Below are positions 35,934 through 36,028 of a stretch of DNA of 36,028 nt, piece by piece. Under the pieces are notes generated by a model. It ran no database searches. It was not told the origin of the DNA and saw only the letters and a program-made list of their open reading frames with translations. Position 1 is the stretch's first letter, and each line of letters begins with the position of its first letter. A program made the translations under genes and the position numbers. The stretch comes from a virus: positions 1-36,028 of IMG/VR virus record IMGVR_UViG_3300044684_000094. The stretch is one strand, 5' to 3'.

Positions 35934-36028
35934 GTGAACGCAATCGCTACAACGGTTGAATCAACTGGCATCCTGGCATCTATGGCTCAGCATTACGGTA
36001 TGAATAAGGATGCGTTTGTAGCTACTGT
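35934..36028 (+). CDS. recT: 5' end of a RecT-like single-strand annealing gene (partial)
   Basis: GTG 35934 has agagga 7 nt upstream and the frame stays open to the edge: MNAIATTVESTGILASMAQH, YGMNKDAFVATV. The pattern LxxMAxxYGMxxxxFxATV is the usual beginning of the RecT family of phage annealing proteins. Only 31 residues are visible, so the call depends on that N-terminal signature and on the early-operon context. Confidence 0.6.
   Translation, partial: MNAIATTVESTGILASMAQHYGMNKDAFVAT

Overview
The window reads as most of the genome of a P22-like podovirus (or a prophage of that type) infecting a Gram-negative proteobacterium. The evidence is the gene order TerS, TerL, portal, scaffold, P22-fold coat, gp4-like adaptor, gp10-like stabilisation protein, three ejection proteins and tail fibres, followed by a GH24 lysozyme and a 3TM-type holin. 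Sigma70-like promoters, intrinsic terminators and Sec signal peptides agree with this. The host genus cannot be fixed from the sequence. No integrase or full-length CI-type repressor is visible, so lifestyle is undecided.

Layout. (1) 1-3,800, plus strand: end of an early operon of small zinc-binding and unknown genes, an HTH protein and a RusA-like resolvase, closed by an intrinsic terminator at 3,757-3,794. (2) 3,854-28,352, plus strand: the late operon. It begins with a small basic protein, about 270 nt of hairpin-rich non-coding sequence and a tRNA-Gly(UCC). Then come TerS/TerL, small coupled ORFs, a first GroES-like protein, portal, scaffold, coat, an HNH endonuclease, a second GroES-like protein, gp4, gp10, a 2OG-Fe(II) dioxygenase-like protein, ejection proteins, a PurD-like ATP-grasp enzyme, two tail fibres, the lysis genes and two small secreted proteins. 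It ends at a terminator at 28,358-28,382. (3) 28,381-32,480, minus strand: a PR-like operon starting at a small HTH regulator, passing a probable antisense small RNA, and containing a zinc-finger protein, a replication-associated protein and a Lar-like protein. (4) 32,529-36,028, plus strand: an early operon from a strong promoter, with small unknown genes, an HNH endonuclease, a DUF6948-like protein, a 40-unit hexanucleotide repeat gene and the start of a recT-like gene.

Regions 3 and 4 diverge from one control region (32,480-32,586) with two promoters and a perfect 15-nt palindromic operator. If the genome is circular or permuted, region 4 would continue towards region 1, joining a RecT-type annealing protein to an acidic-tailed protein and RusA in one recombination operon. 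The most unusual content is regulatory RNA structure: the non-coding block before the terminase, an OOP-like antisense RNA, hairpins that hold the start codons of the coat and HNH genes, a family of hairpin plus CACGG elements between early genes, and the GGG-rich repeat array.
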